64,000 nt of DNA from Mesorhizobium sp. (GTDB lineage Bacteria > Pseudomonadota > Alphaproteobacteria > Rhizobiales > Rhizobiaceae). The position numbers and the translations under genes were made by a program. Each line of letters begins with the position of its first letter. The first letter of the stretch is position 1. This document shows positions 38,169 to 46,854 of this stretch, one piece after another. The notes under the pieces are model-generated. The model was given only the letters and a program-made list of their open reading frames with translations, ran no database searches and was not told the origin of the DNA. The stretch is from assembly GCA_004017535.1 (NCBI GenBank), contig SAJS01000025.1, positions 1 through 64,000 on the forward strand, written 5' to 3'.

Positions 38169-38474
38169 ATGGACGAATGCAGGCACACCGGGGACATCAA
38201 GAAGGTCACGCCGAGCGCGCTGGGCTGCGAGGAATGCCTGAAGAGCGGATCCTGGTGGGTGCATCTGAGGCTCTGCCGCACCTGCGGCCATGTCGGCTGC
38301 TGCGACGACTCGCCCAACCGCCACGCGACGAAGCATTTCCACTCCACGCAGCATCCGATCATCGAAGGCTACGACCCGCCGGAAGGCTGGGCCTGGTGCT
38401 TTGTCGACGAGGTGTTCGTCGACCTCGAGGGCGATACCACGCCGCAGAACGGGCCGATCCCGAAGTTTGTTTGA
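38169..38474 (+). CDS. UBP-type zinc-finger protein
   Basis: The 101 residues form a single ZnF-UBP domain, best known from eukaryotic ubiquitin proteases. The zinc ligands are C/H in DECRHTGDI, CEECLKSGSWWVHLRLCRTCGHVGCCDD and HATKHFHSTQHP. Bacteria lack ubiquitin, so its partner is unknown; in rhizobia it accompanies the cNMP/thioredoxin-reductase-like gene, as here. The short spacing indicates one transcript. Confidence 0.92.
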   Translation: MDECRHTGDIKKVTPSALGCEECLKSGSWWVHLRLCRTCGHVGCCDDSPNRHATKHFHSTQHPIIEGYDPPEGWAWCFVDEVFVDLEGDTTPQNGPIPKFV

Positions 38475-38493
38475 GGCAACGCCTCGAGCCCGC

Positions 38494-38670
38494 TCAGCGC
38501 ACGGAGCCCGTCACGGTCGGATCGATGGCGTCGGGCACGGATTTGCGCTCATTGCCGGCGAAGATGCCGATGAGGAGCAGGCTGAGCACGACCGGCACAA
38601 ACAGGATGGCGACGCGGGCCTGCACGTAGAAAATGGCGCGCCATTCATTTCGCTTTTCGTCGTTCATCAT
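38494..38670 (-). CDS. Small single-pass membrane protein
   Basis: From ATG 38670 (MMNDEKRNEWRAIFYVQARV) the product is 58 residues, with one transmembrane helix (AILFVPVVLSLLLIGIFAG) and a short acidic tail. The next in-frame ATG is one codon later. The family is unrecognised. It is convergent with the ZnF-UBP gene. Confidence 0.65.
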   Translation of the reverse strand: MMNDEKRNEWRAIFYVQARVAILFVPVVLSLLLIGIFAGNERKSVPDAIDPTVTGSVR

Positions 38671-39018
38671 GCTCGCTCTGTCTGCGCCTCCCCAGGGCGG
38701 GACATAGAGACGAAGCGTTAAACATCTCCTTCCGATTCGGTTAACGGGCGGAGGAAAGCAAATGTCGTCCCTCGCTACCTGAGGCCAATCGCCCATGGCA
38801 GCGCTGGCCCCCGCTCCGTCTCGGCGCTACGCGCCGATCCACCTCTCCCCCACTTTGTGGGGGCGAGGAAACGCTAATCGTCGACGGCGCGGCCTTCACA
38901 AGCCTGGGTTCCTCGCCCCGCCAGAGGCGGGGAGAGGTGGCTCGGCGAAGCCGAGACGGAGAGGGGAGCGCCCTTCGCGATTAACCGCCGGATGCGCTTC
39001 CTTTCGCCTGCAAGCCAA
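38671..39018. other. Intergenic with a mosaic repeat, no gene seen
   Basis: Two inverted hairpin units, cctctcccccactttgtggg at about 38842 and the cctcgccccg...cggggagagg unit at about 38911-38937, are separated by about 45 bp. They resemble the repeat after gpmA. The rest is low in coding signal. Confidence 0.6.
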
Positions 39019-39825
39019 TCAATCTGCCGGCAGCGCGAACAGCCTTCCACCCGCCGGCACCACGTCGTCGATGCCGGCGAGGCGCAGGCAGTGCCAGGCC
39101 ATGGCGTGGTTGGAGGAGGTGACGGGAATGCCGATGCGCCGCTCCAGATCGGCAACCGCCTCGGCGACGCGCAGGCTGGTGCAGGAGATGAAGATCGCAT
39201 CCACGCCGGGCACCTCAGCCATGCGTTCGGCGGCCGCTTCGATCGAGGCAAGCGAGATGCGGGCGGCCTCGCGGTCGTCGCGGCGGTCGAAGGTGGCGAC
39301 GGCGGCAATGTCGAGGCCGCGGCCGGTGAAGTAGCGCACCAGGCCCTGGTTGATCTCGGGCGCGTAAGGGGTGAGCAGGCCGATGCCCTTGGCGCCCAGC
39401 GCCTTGAAGGCGGCCAAGGCGCCGGTGACGGGCGTGGTGCAGGCGACGCCCGGCCGCGCCTTGCGGATTTCGGCGAAGACGGCTTCCTCGCCGAGCGTCA
39501 TGGTGGCCGAAGTGCAGCCGAAGCCGACGACGTCGAGCGGGATGCTGGGCAGGATGAGTTCCACCGTAGGCGCGATGCGCGGGCCGATGGCGCGCAAAGT
39601 CTCCGGCGTGATGTCGTTGTCGTTGAACAGGCGCGCCTCGTAGAAGGCGACGCCCGGAATGCGCACCAGCGCGCGGAACTCGTGCTCCAGCGTCTGGTCG
39701 GTGGCAAGGATCGCCAGGCCGATCGCCGCGCGCGAGGCGAGGCCGCCATCGATCACAGATGGCAGCACACCCAGATCGATTGGTCCGGAGGCGGAACGCG
39801 GCGCGGCGGCAAGACTGGCGGACAT
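39019..39825 (-). CDS. Asp/Glu-racemase superfamily protein (maleate isomerase/EutA-like)
   Basis: The 268 residues show the two catalytic cysteines of the superfamily: GFGCTSATMTLGEE (near residue 103) and FISCTSLRVAEAVA (near residue 213). Relatives include maleate isomerase, arylmalonate decarboxylase and EutA of ectoine use. It lies downstream of the D-amino-acid dehydrogenase gene, 42 bp away on the same strand, so an amino-acid or acid substrate is likely. The exact reaction is not determinable here. Confidence 0.85.
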   Translation of the reverse strand: MSASLAAAPRSASGPIDLGVLPSVIDGGLASRAAIGLAILATDQTLEHEFRALVRIPGVAFYEARLFNDNDITPETLRAIGPRIAPTVELILPSIPLDVVGFGCTSATMTLGEEAVFAEIRKARPGVACTTPVTGALAAFKALGAKGIGLLTPYAPEINQGLVRYFTGRGLDIAAVATFDRRDDREAARISLASIEAAAERMAEVPGVDAIFISCTSLRVAEAVADLERRIGIPVTSSNHAMAWHCLRLAGIDDVVPAGGRLFALPAD

Positions 39826-39867
39826 GGCATTCCCTTTCCTGGTCGATCCCGTCGGGGGATCCTGCCT

Positions 39868-41109
39868 TCAGTTCAAAAGTCCATCCATCGAGATGGCCGG
39901 CTTCCGGCCGGCAAGCAGGTCGGCGGTGATGCGGGCGGACCCGTGCGACATGGTCCAGCCGATATGGCCGTGCCCGGTGTTGAGGTAGAGATTGCGGAGG
40001 CGCCGCTGGCCGAATTCGGGGAGATTGTTGGGCGTCATCGGCCTGAGACCCGCCCACATCTCAGCGCGGTCGTAATCGGCGCCTTCCGGATAAAGCTCCT
40101 CGGTCACGCCCTTCATGAAGGCGAAATCGGCTGGCTTGTGGCTGGTGTCGTAGCCGGCGAATTCGGCGGTGGCGGTGACGCGCAGCCGGTCGCCGAAGCG
40201 CGAGACGGCGACCAGATTGTGCTCGTCGATTGCGGCGATGGTCGGCGGCCGCGGGCGGTTGCCGATCGGAATGGTCAGCGAATAGCCCTTAACCGGATAG
40301 ATCGGCAGGCTGATGCCGATCGTCTTGGCGATCAGCGGGCTGTAGGAGCCGAGCGCCAGCACATAGGCATCGCCCTTGACCGCCCCCTTGTCCGTCATCA
40401 CCTGCGCGACGCCGTCACCCGACGTCTCTATGCCGGTGATGGTGGTGCCGGTGCGGATCTCACCGCCGCGCTCGACCACCTTGGCGGCAAGCGCCCGGGT
40501 GAACTTCGCCGGGTCGCCGGTCTCGTCGGTCGGGCAATGGATGCCGCCGGCGATCTTTTCCTTCGCCGAAGCCAGCGAGGGATCGAGCGCGACGATGGCG
40601 TCGCGGTCGAGCACCTTGATCAGCTGGCCGTCGGATTCCAGCAGCTTCATATGCTCGACGCCTTTGTCGAGCGCCTGCTGGCTGCGGTAGAAATAGAGGA
40701 TGCCGCGATCGTTGCGGTCGTAGTCGATGGCCTCATCGGCGACGACCTCTTGCAGCACCGATTGCGAATAGACGGCGAGCCGGTGCTTGAGCAGCGTGTT
40801 GCGCCTGGCCTTCTGCGCCGTGCATTCCATCAGGAACAGCCACGACCAGCTGTAGAGCCGGGGATCGGCCGAAAGCTTGAAGCGCAGCGCCTGGTCCTTC
40901 AGCACCAGCGATTTCAGAAGGATCATCGGCGCCCGAGGCGAGGACCAGACGAAGGAATGCCCCGGCGCGATCATGCCGGCATTGCCCCAGCTGGTCTCGG
41001 CAGCGACCTGTTGCTGGCGCTCAAGGATGACGACCTCGTGCCCATCCTTCTGCAGCTGGAAAGCGGTGGTGACGCCGACCACGCCGCCACCCAACACGAT
41101 CACGCGCAT
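39868..41109 (-). CDS. D-amino-acid dehydrogenase (DadA-like, FAD)
   Basis: FAD-dependent oxidative deamination of D-amino acids, with electrons going to the membrane. From ATG 41109 (MRVIVLGGGVVGVTTAFQL) the product is 413 residues. AETSWGNAGMIAPGH and HGHIGWTMSHGSARITADLL are DadA landmarks. One ATG lies a codon upstream. A palindrome AAAGTG-AGTA-CACTTT precedes the gene, and a GntR gene lies next to it, so induction by the substrate is likely. Confidence 0.9.
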   Translation of the reverse strand: MRVIVLGGGVVGVTTAFQLQKDGHEVVILERQQQVAAETSWGNAGMIAPGHSFVWSSPRAPMILLKSLVLKDQALRFKLSADPRLYSWSWLFLMECTAQKARRNTLLKHRLAVYSQSVLQEVVADEAIDYDRNDRGILYFYRSQQALDKGVEHMKLLESDGQLIKVLDRDAIVALDPSLASAKEKIAGGIHCPTDETGDPAKFTRALAAKVVERGGEIRTGTTITGIETSGDGVAQVMTDKGAVKGDAYVLALGSYSPLIAKTIGISLPIYPVKGYSLTIPIGNRPRPPTIAAIDEHNLVAVSRFGDRLRVTATAEFAGYDTSHKPADFAFMKGVTEELYPEGADYDRAEMWAGLRPMTPNNLPEFGQRRLRNLYLNTGHGHIGWTMSHGSARITADLLAGRKPAISMDGLLN

Positions 41110-41127
41110 CACGCCTCCGGAGATCGC

Positions 41128-41143
41128 AAAGTGAGTACACTTT
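41128..41143. promoter_or_regulatory. Putative GntR operator upstream of dadA-like gene
   Basis: AAAGTG, AGTA, CACTTT is a perfect 6-bp inverted repeat. The 11-bp context atcgcaaagtg (41123-41133) recurs exactly at 42016-42026, upstream of the GntR gene itself. Confidence 0.55.
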
Positions 41144-41235
41144 AGAATCTATCGCGAGATCCGCAAGGGGCAGCCTGCAAAATGGCCGTCTTTTGAGACA
41201 CCGCCGGGATAGGCGCTGAGGTTTCCGCGAAAGCT

Positions 41236-41958
41236 CTACGCCGCGGTCTCCGGAAAAAGCCGCGCCAGGCCGCGCGCAGCCACTTCGATGGCGTGCTCAG
41301 AGCTCAGCGTGATGTGCTTTTCGAGCAGGCTCGCTCCGCCCGCGGCGTCGCGGCGGCGCAGGGCGCCAATGATCGCGTCATGCTCCCGATAGGTGCGCTC
41401 GCGACGCGATGAAGACTCTAGGTCAATGCACCTGAAGAAGCGGATACGCGAGCAGAGGCCTTCGAGCGCGCTGATCATCTGCGCATTCTTCGACAATCGC
41501 GTCAGCGCCGTGTGGAAGCTCTCGTCGGCGACGGCGATCTTCGCCCATGAGCCCTCGTCTTCCGGGTTGCTGTGTCTTGTCCAGGTCCCGGCCGCCGCCT
41601 CGATCTCGGCATCGCTCGCCCGCTCGCAGGCAAGCACGAAGGCGGCACGCTCGATCGCCGCGCGAAGCTCATAGAGATCGCGCACCGCCTCCGGCGTCAG
41701 CTCGCGGGCGAAAAAGCCCTTGTTCGGCACGGAGGTGACAAAACCATCGCGCTCCAGCCGATTGAGCGCGGCGCGCACCGGCGTGCGGCTGACCGCCAGC
41801 TCAGCGGCGAGCTCGACCTCGTTGATCCGCTCGCCCGGCCGGAAACGATAGTCGATCGCAAAGTCCTTGATCCGGGCATAGACACGCTCGACGCAATCGG
41901 CCGCGCGGACGGCACGCGTAGTCGCCGATTTCTCACTACCGCTGCGTCCTTGTGTCAT
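41236..41958 (-). CDS. GntR-family transcriptional regulator (FCD/FadR subfamily)
   Basis: The 240 residues (from ATG 41958, MTQGRSGSEK; an ATG at 41985 is also open) contain a winged HTH, INEVELAAELAVSRTPVRAALNRLERDGF. A C-terminal FCD all-helical domain has the acidic/His positions (AIERAAFVLACERA, DESFHTALTRL, EHDAIIGALRRRD) that often bind metal and ligand. It is probably the regulator of the adjacent dadA-racemase pair. Confidence 0.92.
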   Translation of the reverse strand: MTQGRSGSEKSATTRAVRAADCVERVYARIKDFAIDYRFRPGERINEVELAAELAVSRTPVRAALNRLERDGFVTSVPNKGFFARELTPEAVRDLYELRAAIERAAFVLACERASDAEIEAAAGTWTRHSNPEDEGSWAKIAVADESFHTALTRLSKNAQMISALEGLCSRIRFFRCIDLESSSRRERTYREHDAIIGALRRRDAAGGASLLEKHITLSSEHAIEVAARGLARLFPETAA

Positions 41959-42015
41959 CAGCCTCGTCCCTGCGCCGCCGGCCAATCGGCGGGCACTTCT
42001 ATGATACGTTCCGAA

Positions 42016-42034
42016 ATCGCAAAGTGCACTCAGT
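42016..42034. promoter_or_regulatory. Second copy of the GntR-operator half site
   Basis: atcgcaaagtgcactcagt contains AAAGTG (42021-42026), the same half site and upstream context as the palindrome at 41128. The inverted partner is imperfect here. Confidence 0.4.
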
Positions 42035-42095
42035 GGCGCTTAGAGCGTTTCAGCGTTTCAGGGAAACGGTGATGCGCTCCATCTCTTTGTTTGTC

Positions 42096-42163
42096 GCAAT
42101 TCCCGGGCGGAAGGCTACGGCGAAGGCGCCGAGCCTAACCGCTCACACTTTTCCTGGAATTGC
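42096..42163. repeat. Dyad repeat GCAATTCC...GGAATTGC (copy 2)
   Basis: GCAATTCC (42096-42103) and GGAATTGC (42156-42163) frame the same core as at 29275-29317, with about 25 extra bases. The right arm touches the stop codon of the cystathionine gamma-lyase gene. Confidence 0.75.
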
Positions 42164-43333
42164 TCAGTGCGCCAGCGCCTGCTCCAGGTCCGCGACCAGA
42201 TCATCGCCGTCCTCGATGCCGCAGGAGAGCCGCACCAGCGAATCGGTGATGCCGATCGCCCCGCGCTTCTCTGCCGGGATCGAGCCGTGCGTCATCAGCG
42301 CCGGGTGCTCGATCAGGCTTTCGACGCCGCCGAGGCTTTCGGCCAGCGTGAAGAGCTGGGTGCGTTCGAGGAAGCGTTTCGTCCCGGCAAGATCGCGGTC
42401 GAGATCGACCGAGATCATGCCGCCGAAGGCATGCATCTGCTGCACGGCGATGGAATGCTGCGGGTGGCTGGCGAGGCCGGGATAGATGACCCGGCGGACA
42501 TCTTTTCGCGTTTCCAGCCATTGCGCTATTTTCAGGCCATTGGCCGAGTGGCGCTCCATCCTCAGCGCCAGGGTTTTTATGCCGCGCAGCGCCAGGAAAC
42601 TGTCGAAGGGGCCGGAGATGGCGCCGATGGCGTTCTGCAGGAATTTCAGTTGGTCGGCGAGATCCTTGTTGTCGCCGACCACCGCCACGCCACCGACCAT
42701 GTCGGAATGGCCGTTCAAATATTTCGTCGTCGAATGCACCACGATGTCGATGCCGAGCTCCAGCGGGCGCTGGATATAGGGGCTGCAAAAAGTATTGTCG
42801 GCGACGGTAAGCAGACCCTTACGCTTTGCAAGCGCCGCGAGAGCCTCGAGATCGACGATGCGCAGCAGCGGATTGGTCGGCGTCTCGACCCAGAGCAGCT
42901 TCGTGTCCGGCCGGATCGCTGCCTCGACTGCGGCAAGGTCGGTGAAGTCGGCGAAGCTCACCTGCAGCCCCGCCGAGCGCTTGCGCACCCGTTCCATCAG
43001 CCGGAACGAGCCGCCATAGATATCGTCGGTGGCAACGATATGGGCGCCGGAATCGAGCAGCTCGAGCACCGTCGAGATCGCCGCCAGGCCGGAGGCGAAG
43101 GCGAAAGCCCTGGTGCCGCTTTCAAGATCGGCGACCGCGCGCTCGAAGGCAAAGCGCGTCGGGTTCTGGCTGCGGGCGTATTCAAAGCCCTTGTGCACGC
43201 CGGGCGACTGCTGGCCGTAGGTGGAGGTGGCGTAGATCGGCACCATCACCGCGCCGGTCAGCGGGTCGTGGCTCTGGCTGCCATGGATGGTGCGGGTGGA
43301 AAAGGCCAGGCGGTTCTTGCCGTTTGAAGTCAT
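42164..43333 (-). CDS. Cystathionine gamma-lyase (PLP, Cys/Met metabolism family)
   Basis: The 389 residues form a Cys/Met-metabolism PLP enzyme: YGQQSPGVHKGFEYARSQNPTRF, FASGLAAISTVLELL, and HSTTKYLNGHSDMVGG with the PLP lysine. The reaction (gamma-lyase rather than synthase) is inferred from the adjacent cystathionine beta-synthase gene, the pair of reverse transsulfuration. The start overlaps the stop of that gene as ATGA. Confidence 0.9.
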   Translation of the reverse strand: MTSNGKNRLAFSTRTIHGSQSHDPLTGAVMVPIYATSTYGQQSPGVHKGFEYARSQNPTRFAFERAVADLESGTRAFAFASGLAAISTVLELLDSGAHIVATDDIYGGSFRLMERVRKRSAGLQVSFADFTDLAAVEAAIRPDTKLLWVETPTNPLLRIVDLEALAALAKRKGLLTVADNTFCSPYIQRPLELGIDIVVHSTTKYLNGHSDMVGGVAVVGDNKDLADQLKFLQNAIGAISGPFDSFLALRGIKTLALRMERHSANGLKIAQWLETRKDVRRVIYPGLASHPQHSIAVQQMHAFGGMISVDLDRDLAGTKRFLERTQLFTLAESLGGVESLIEHPALMTHGSIPAEKRGAIGITDSLVRLSCGIEDGDDLVADLEQALAH

Positions 43334-44763
43334 TTTGCGCGGCGCCTCAGATGGTTGATCAGGTCGATGCGGGTTATCAGGCCGATGAACTCCTCGCCAT
43401 CGAAGACGATGGCGACCTCGTTGCGGTCGAAAACAGGCAGCAGAGCGTCCAGCGTCTGGTTGGCCTGCAACGTGTGCAGGTTCGACGTCATGGCCGTGCG
43501 CACCGGCGCGTTGAAGCGGTCCCAGCGGCCGTCATAGGGGCCATCGACCTTGGCCAGGATATCGCTTTCGTCGACGATGCCGACCAGCCTGCCCTCGTCC
43601 AGCACCGGCAATTGCGAGACGTCGGAACGGCGCATGCGGCCATAGGCGTTGAGCAGGCTTTCCTCCGGGCCGACCCAGACGGTGTCGCCGGTGCGGTGCG
43701 AGCGCATGACGAGGTCGCGCAGATCGCCATGCTGCTCCTGCTCGGCAAGGCCCTGCTCGGCCAGCCAGAAATCGTCGAAGACTTTCGACAGGTACTTGTT
43801 GCCGCTGTCGCAGACGAAGGTGACGACCCGCTTGGGGGCCGTCTGCTCGCGGCAATAGCGAAGCGCCGCCGACAGCAGCGTGCCGGAGGACGAGCCGGCG
43901 AGGATGCCTTCCTTGGACAAGAGATCGCGCACCGCCAGCATGCTTTGCTTGTCGGGGATGGAATAGGCCTTCTTCACCAGCGAGAGATCGGCATTGGGCG
44001 GCACGAAATCTTCGCCGATGCCTTCGACCGTCCAGCTGCCCGCCTCCTCCATCTTGCCGGTCTTGATCAGCGGCGCCAGCACCGAGCCGACGGGATCGGC
44101 GAGCACCATCTCGGTCTTCGGCGAATGCTTTGCGAAAAAGCGGCCGAGGCCGGTGAGCGTGCCGCCGGAGCCGACACCGACCACCACGGCGTCGACGTCG
44201 CCGTCGAGCTGCCAGAAGATTTCCGGCCCGGTCGTCTTCTCATGCGCCAGCGGATTGGCCGGGTTAGCGAACTGGTTGGCATAGAAGGCGCCGGGCAGCT
44301 CGGCGGCGATCTTCTCTGCCATGTCCTGATAATATTCGGGGTGGCCCTTGCCGACATCGGAGCGGGTCATGCGCACCTCGGCGCCGAGCGCGCGCAGATG
44401 CTGGATCTTCTCGCGCGACATCTTGTCGGGCACGACCAGGATGATGCGATAGCCTTTGGGGATGCCGACCTGGGCGAGGCCGAGACCGGTGTTGCCGGCA
44501 GTGGCCTCGACAATGGTGCCGCCGCGCCTCAACTTGCCCGCCTTCTCGGCGGCGGCGATCATCGACAGCGCGATGCGGTCCTTGATCGAGCCGCCGGGAT
44601 TCTGGCTTTCGAGCTTGATGAACAGCCGGCATTTGCCGGTGTCGAATTTGGTCAGCTCGACGATCGGCGTCTGGCCGATCAGGTCGAGCACCGAAGCGTA
44701 AGGCGGGCGAAGCCTCGACAGGTTGGTGTGCGCGCCGCCGGGCGCCTTTGTCTGCTCGCTCAT
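43330..44763 (-). CDS. Cystathionine beta-synthase
   Basis: Condenses homocysteine with serine. From ATG 44763 the product is 477 residues: a PLP type II core (SQNPGGSIKDRIALSMI with the lysine, EATAGNTGLGLAQVG, GVGSGGTLTGLGRFF) and two C-terminal CBS domains (about 345-475). No haem-binding N-terminal domain is present. A gene order of beta-synthase then gamma-lyase supports cysteine formation from methionine. Confidence 0.92.
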   Translation of the reverse strand: MSEQTKAPGGAHTNLSRLRPPYASVLDLIGQTPIVELTKFDTGKCRLFIKLESQNPGGSIKDRIALSMIAAAEKAGKLRRGGTIVEATAGNTGLGLAQVGIPKGYRIILVVPDKMSREKIQHLRALGAEVRMTRSDVGKGHPEYYQDMAEKIAAELPGAFYANQFANPANPLAHEKTTGPEIFWQLDGDVDAVVVGVGSGGTLTGLGRFFAKHSPKTEMVLADPVGSVLAPLIKTGKMEEAGSWTVEGIGEDFVPPNADLSLVKKAYSIPDKQSMLAVRDLLSKEGILAGSSSGTLLSAALRYCREQTAPKRVVTFVCDSGNKYLSKVFDDFWLAEQGLAEQEQHGDLRDLVMRSHRTGDTVWVGPEESLLNAYGRMRRSDVSQLPVLDEGRLVGIVDESDILAKVDGPYDGRWDRFNAPVRTAMTSNLHTLQANQTLDALLPVFDRNEVAIVFDGEEFIGLITRIDLINHLRRRAK

Positions 44764-45006
44764 CTTGAGTGCTCCATCGAAGCAGTTCGAGGCGGATGTC
44801 GGCAATCTCGCGCAACAAGCCGCCGGAATCCATTCCGGCTTGGCGGATCGCGCGCCCTGTCTTTTCCAGCCCTTTTCATCCGGAAAGAAGATAGATCGTG
44901 CCAATCCGGCGGCGAGTCGGGGAATGGAATTTCGCGGAGAGGCACTGCGCTACCCCTCATTGTTGAAGCCAGCGCCAGGCTGTCCCGCCAGCGTCGATAG
45001 GTGTGG

Positions 45007-46347
45007 CTACCCCAGCAGCTGCTTGCTCAGCTTCGCGCATTGCACGCGGATGTCCGGGATGGCGTCGATCTCGAAGAAGGTGCCGCGCGTCAGCGGGCCG
45101 ACGGCGAGCAGCTTCGACGACACCGTGCCGTCGGCCGCGATCAGCTCGCATTTGGCGGTGACGTCGAGACCGAGGCGCAGCGGATCGGGGCGCGCCACGC
45201 CGCGCTCGAGCAGCGCGCGCACGAGGCCGTTCGACGTCCTCGAAATGTCGCGGGCGATGCCCATGCAATCATAAAGACGGGCGACCTCCAGGGTCTCGAT
45301 GTCCTGCGTGCTGCGCGGCTGGATTTTTACGGTGAAACCGCCGTTCGCCTCGACATTCACGACCCTGCCGGCGACGAGGCGGATGCGGCCTGACCCGACC
45401 GCCTCGGTGACGCGTGCGTAGACTTCCGGCGCCATGCGGTGACGGTGGATGTCCCACCAGGCCTTGGTGTGCTCGACGAAGCGGCGCTTGACGGAGGAGG
45501 GCCAGTTCTGCCAGATCGTCTGGTTGAAGGGCCGCAAGCCGTCGACGACGTCGCGCCAGTCGCCGCCGGCCTTCTGGGTCTCGCGGATCAGCTTGCGGAA
45601 CCAGGCGACGAAATAGGAAAGCTCGGTGCCGAGCGGGATGTCGGCGATGTCGAGCTTGATCGGGTTGCCCTTGCGATGCGGTGACGGCAGCAGGCCGCGC
45701 CGCGACACCGCGACGATCGGGCCGCGATGACCGCGCTGCTCCAGCGACAGGAAGGCATCGACCATGCTGAGGCCCGTGCCGAGCAGCAGGACACCGGCTT
45801 GCGGATCGAGCGCGGTGTCGGCCTCCGTGCCCATGCGGATGGCGTGGCCCTGGAAGGCGCCGGGCTGCTCGTCGTGGCCGGTGGCAAGCACGGCCAGATG
45901 GCCAACGACGCTGGTGCCGTTGGCGAGCACCACTTCGACACCGGCCGGCGTCGGTGAGATCGACAGGCTCTCCTCGGCAATCAGCCGCAACCGGCCGGTC
46001 TCGCGCTCACGTTCCACAAGATCGTCGAGCAGCTCCTTCAGATAGCGCGCATAGAGGCTGCGCGGCGCATAGAATGGCCCCTGGTCGGGTTTGGCGAAGC
46101 CGTGCTCCAGCACCCAGCGTGCGAAATGGGTCGGATCGTCGGCATAGGCGCTCATCCCGGAGGCTTTGACGTTGAGCACATGCGCCGACAGCAAAGTGGA
46201 ATAGGCCATGCCCTGGCCGAAATGCGGCCGCTTCTCGATCAGCGTGACGCGCAGATCGGAGTTTGACGACATCAGCAGATGCGCGGCCAGCACCACGCCG
46301 CTGGCGCCGCCGCCGACAATGATGATGGAATTGCCGCGTCCAACCAT
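45007..46347 (-). CDS. FAD/NAD(P)-binding protein (NAD_binding_9 family)
   Basis: The 446 residues open with the FAD motif NSIIIVGGGASGVVLAAHLL and continue with EKRPHFGQGMAYST, HVLNVKASGMSAYADDP and VLLLGTGLSMVDAFLSLEQR. Such proteins are predicted hydroxylating or oxidising flavoproteins of unknown substrate. A palindromic repeat pair lies further upstream. Confidence 0.85.
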   Translation of the reverse strand: MVGRGNSIIIVGGGASGVVLAAHLLMSSNSDLRVTLIEKRPHFGQGMAYSTLLSAHVLNVKASGMSAYADDPTHFARWVLEHGFAKPDQGPFYAPRSLYARYLKELLDDLVERERETGRLRLIAEESLSISPTPAGVEVVLANGTSVVGHLAVLATGHDEQPGAFQGHAIRMGTEADTALDPQAGVLLLGTGLSMVDAFLSLEQRGHRGPIVAVSRRGLLPSPHRKGNPIKLDIADIPLGTELSYFVAWFRKLIRETQKAGGDWRDVVDGLRPFNQTIWQNWPSSVKRRFVEHTKAWWDIHRHRMAPEVYARVTEAVGSGRIRLVAGRVVNVEANGGFTVKIQPRSTQDIETLEVARLYDCMGIARDISRTSNGLVRALLERGVARPDPLRLGLDVTAKCELIAADGTVSSKLLAVGPLTRGTFFEIDAIPDIRVQCAKLSKQLLG

Positions 46348-46601
46348 GGTTGCGAGCCGGTTTTGTCGAGCGATCAGCGTGCGGCGAGCACCGCGGGCGG
46401 CCTCGGCCGCAGGCCACGAACGATCGCCGGAACGGTTTTCAGAAGGTCGCGCATCGTTCTCTCACTCCCAATGTTGATAAGATTACTATACTAAGCAACG
46501 CAGGCACGAAATCCGAGTTTCAATTCGCCGGCGATTTGAAGCATGGATTTGCCGCGATGAGCCGATCGGAGAATTTTCGTTCGCTGCGCTCGCATCCACG
46601 C

Positions 46602-46656
46602 GGTCATTCTAGGGCGAAGCGACGCAAAGCGTCGCGCAGACCCTGGAATCCATACC
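46602..46656. repeat. Palindromic intergenic repeat, copy F
   Basis: tcattctagggcgaagcgac begins the copy and gaccctggaatccataccgc ends it, oriented like B. The centre is shortened relative to B. The inner tail faces copy G about 85 bp away. Confidence 0.8.
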
Positions 46657-46740
46657 GCTACGTACATGATAGGCGCCACGGTGCAGAATGATGGCCTCGC
46701 GCGCACCGGACGCTTTGCACCGCAGTATCGCTTCTATATC

Positions 46741-46803
46741 GCGGCATGGCTTCCAGGGTCTGCACGCGTCGCTTCGCTCCTTGCTCTGCCCTGAAATGAC
46801 GAC
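46741..46803. repeat. Palindromic intergenic repeat, copy G
   Basis: gcggcatggcttccagggtc begins the copy and cttgctctgccctgaaatga ends it, oriented like C. It is partly degraded (TTCCAGGG against CCCTGAAA). Confidence 0.8.
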
Positions 46804-46854
46804 GGACAGGGACCGCTCAGCCAATACCCTCCACAACGGGGAGGGTAAGCCCGC

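Larger units (their letters stand above)
46348..46854. other. Intergenic with repeat pair F/G, no gene seen
   Basis: A 507-bp gap between the flavoprotein gene and yraN. It contains the inverted repeat pair F and G and ends with ccctccacaacggggagggt, a fragment like the mosaic-repeat ends. No reading frame is convincing. Confidence 0.6.

Noticed and set aside
38992-41145. 717-codon frame antisense to the racemase and dadA-like genes
   Set aside because: Long antisense frames are expected at this GC content; residues are low in hydrophobic cores and show no motif.
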